A stretch of 41,742 nt of DNA from Betaproteobacteria bacterium. GTDB taxonomy: Bacteria > Pseudomonadota > Gammaproteobacteria > Burkholderiales > SG8-41. The first letter of the stretch is position 1, and every line of letters begins with the position of its first letter. Where the stretch lies: assembly GCA_029863175.1 (NCBI GenBank), contig JAOTVX010000034.1:1-41742 (forward strand). Reading direction: 5' to 3'. The notes under the pieces are model-generated. The model saw only the letters and a list, made by a program, of their open reading frames with translations, searched no databases and had not been told where the DNA came from. Below, in pieces: positions 38,026 through 41,742 of the stretch. A program made the position numbers and the translations under genes.

Positions 38026-40848
<2,823 letters not shown>

Positions 40849-40939
40849 CGTTGACCCTGCCATACCAAGAGTCGATGTAGGAACTCAGCCGCCAGGGCGC
40901 CACGTTTCTTTTTGGTTTCCGGGGCGTCGGACCACCGTC

Positions 40940-40968
40940 CCGACTGTTCCGCGCCTGCCCGATATAAT
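40940..40968 (+). promoter_or_regulatory. Candidate argJ promoter
   Basis: A perfect TATAAT at 40963-40968 with a weak -35 (CCGACT, 40940-40945, 17-bp spacer) lies 34 nt before argJ in the 154-bp secA-argJ gap. Confidence 0.6.
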
Positions 40969-41002
40969 CGGCGCGGGGCCATCCTGATCCGCCCGGAAAC
41001 CA

Positions 41003-41742
41003 ATGCCCGTCAATTTGAAGCGACCGGATCCCCAGCATTTGCGGCCCGTCAACGGGGTGAGTCTCGGCGTGACGCAGGCTGGGATCGGAAAGCCCGGCCG
41101 CAAGGACCTGCTGGTGATCAAGCTTGAAGACGGTTCGCACGTCGCGGCGGTATTCACGCAAAACCGTTTCTGCGCGGCGCCGGTCGTCGTGGCCCGGCAG
41201 CATCTCACAATGCTCGATCAGGATGTATCGATTCGGGCGTTGGTCGTCAACACCGGTTGTGCCAACGCCGGCACCGGCAAGGAGGGCGTGAGTGCAGCGC
41301 GCCAGACCTGCGCTCAGCTTGCGGCTCTGCTTCAATGCTCTTCGGCGCAGGTATTGCCGTTTTCCACCGGCGTGATAATGGAGCCGCTGCCAGTCGAGAA
41401 GATCGGGGCGGGCCTGCCCGGCTGTCTTGCGGACCTTCGCGAGGACAATTGGCTGGCGGGCGCGGAGGCCATCATGACGACAGACACCCTGCCCAAGGCG
41501 GCCTCGCGCCGGGTCAGCGTCGGCGGCCAAACGATGATGGTGACCGGCATAGCCAAAGGCGCGGGCATGATTCATCCCAATATGGCGACCATGCTGGCAT
41601 TCATCGCAACGGATGCGCCTTTGTCGCTGCCGCTGGTGCGCGCCGCAGCGGCCCACGCGGCAAACCATTCCTTCAACTGCATCACGGTAGACGGCGATAC
41701 GTCGACCAACGACGCCCTGGTGTTGATCTCAACCGGGCAGGC
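41003..41742 (+). CDS. argJ: ArgJ, ornithine acetyltransferase / N-acetylglutamate synthase (3' end cut off)
   Basis: Recycles acetyl groups in arginine synthesis by moving acetyl from N-acetylornithine to glutamate. About 246 codons are present from the ATG at 41003. Recognisable stretches are [50 protein letters not shown] and [12 protein letters not shown]. The self-cleavage site is [11 protein letters not shown], whose Thr becomes the N-terminal nucleophile of the beta chain. The gene runs off the window end. Confidence 0.96.
   Translation, partial: MPVNLKRPDPQHLRPVNGVSLGVTQAGIGKPGRKDLLVIKLEDGSHVAAVFTQNRFCAAPVVVARQHLTMLDQDVSIRALVVNTGCANAGTGKEGVSAARQTCAQLAALLQCSSAQVLPFSTGVIMEPLPVEKIGAGLPGCLADLREDNWLAGAEAIMTTDTLPKAASRRVSVGGQTMMVTGIAKGAGMIHPNMATMLAFIATDAPLSLPLVRAAAAHAANHSFNCITVDGDTSTNDALVLISTGQ

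Overview
The window is a GC-rich (mid-60s % by eye) piece of a betaproteobacterial chromosome. The evidence is the gene content and order: a System I cytochrome c maturation operon, adjacent birA and coaX, the lpoA-yraN-SIS-BON group divergent from rsmI, rnpB just before a complete dcw cluster, and lpxC / DUF721 / M23 peptidase / secA / argJ behind it. Genus cannot be told from the sequence. No phage, transposase, CRISPR array, tRNA or rRNA was seen. Several small genes start with GTG or TTG.

Layout. (1) 1-7211, minus strand: ccmA, ccmB, ccmC, ccmD, ccmE, ccmF, ccmG, ccmH, ccmI, with ccmI cut by the window edge. They export haem, attach it to CcmE, reduce apocytochrome c and ligate haem to it. 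(2) 7234-9950, plus strand: birA, coaX and a SPOR-domain protein. (3) 10288-13636, minus strand: hldE2-type adenylyltransferase, a DolP-like BON lipoprotein, a GmhA/DiaA-type SIS protein, yraN and an LpoA-like periplasmic protein, divergent from rsmI. (4) 13616-16763, plus: rsmI, pyrC, a ChaC-type cyclotransferase and the RNase P RNA. (5) 16989-36232: a textbook Pmra promoter with three MraZ boxes, then mraZ, rsmH, ftsL, ftsI, murE, murF, mraY, murD, ftsW, murG, murC, murB, ddlB, ftsQ, ftsA, ftsZ, lpxC, mostly joined by 4-bp ATGA/GTGA overlaps. (6) 36355-41742: a two-helix small membrane protein, a convergent DUF721/DciA-like gene, a LytM-type M23 peptidase, secA and a truncated argJ.

The genes themselves are ordinary housekeeping functions. 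The unusual signal lies between and inside them. Many intergenic gaps are filled with diverged short-period arrays: period 7 (units such as GAATCGT, GAACCTT, GAACCCG), period 9 (CACAGAGAT, ACTACCGAA) and period 10 (GCCGATAAAC, TCTGCGTTCA). They often occur as inverted pairs that can fold into long stem-loops. The same kind of array occurs in coding sequence: two in murF, one in murE, one forming the rsmH C-terminus, and others supplying the ends of rsmI, coaX and birA. A separate oddity is a 38-bp duplication of the ddlB 5' end, which leaves a 43-codon mini-ORF between murB and ddlB. I see no complete new multi-gene system; the repeat families and the ddlB duplication are the best candidates for something undescribed.
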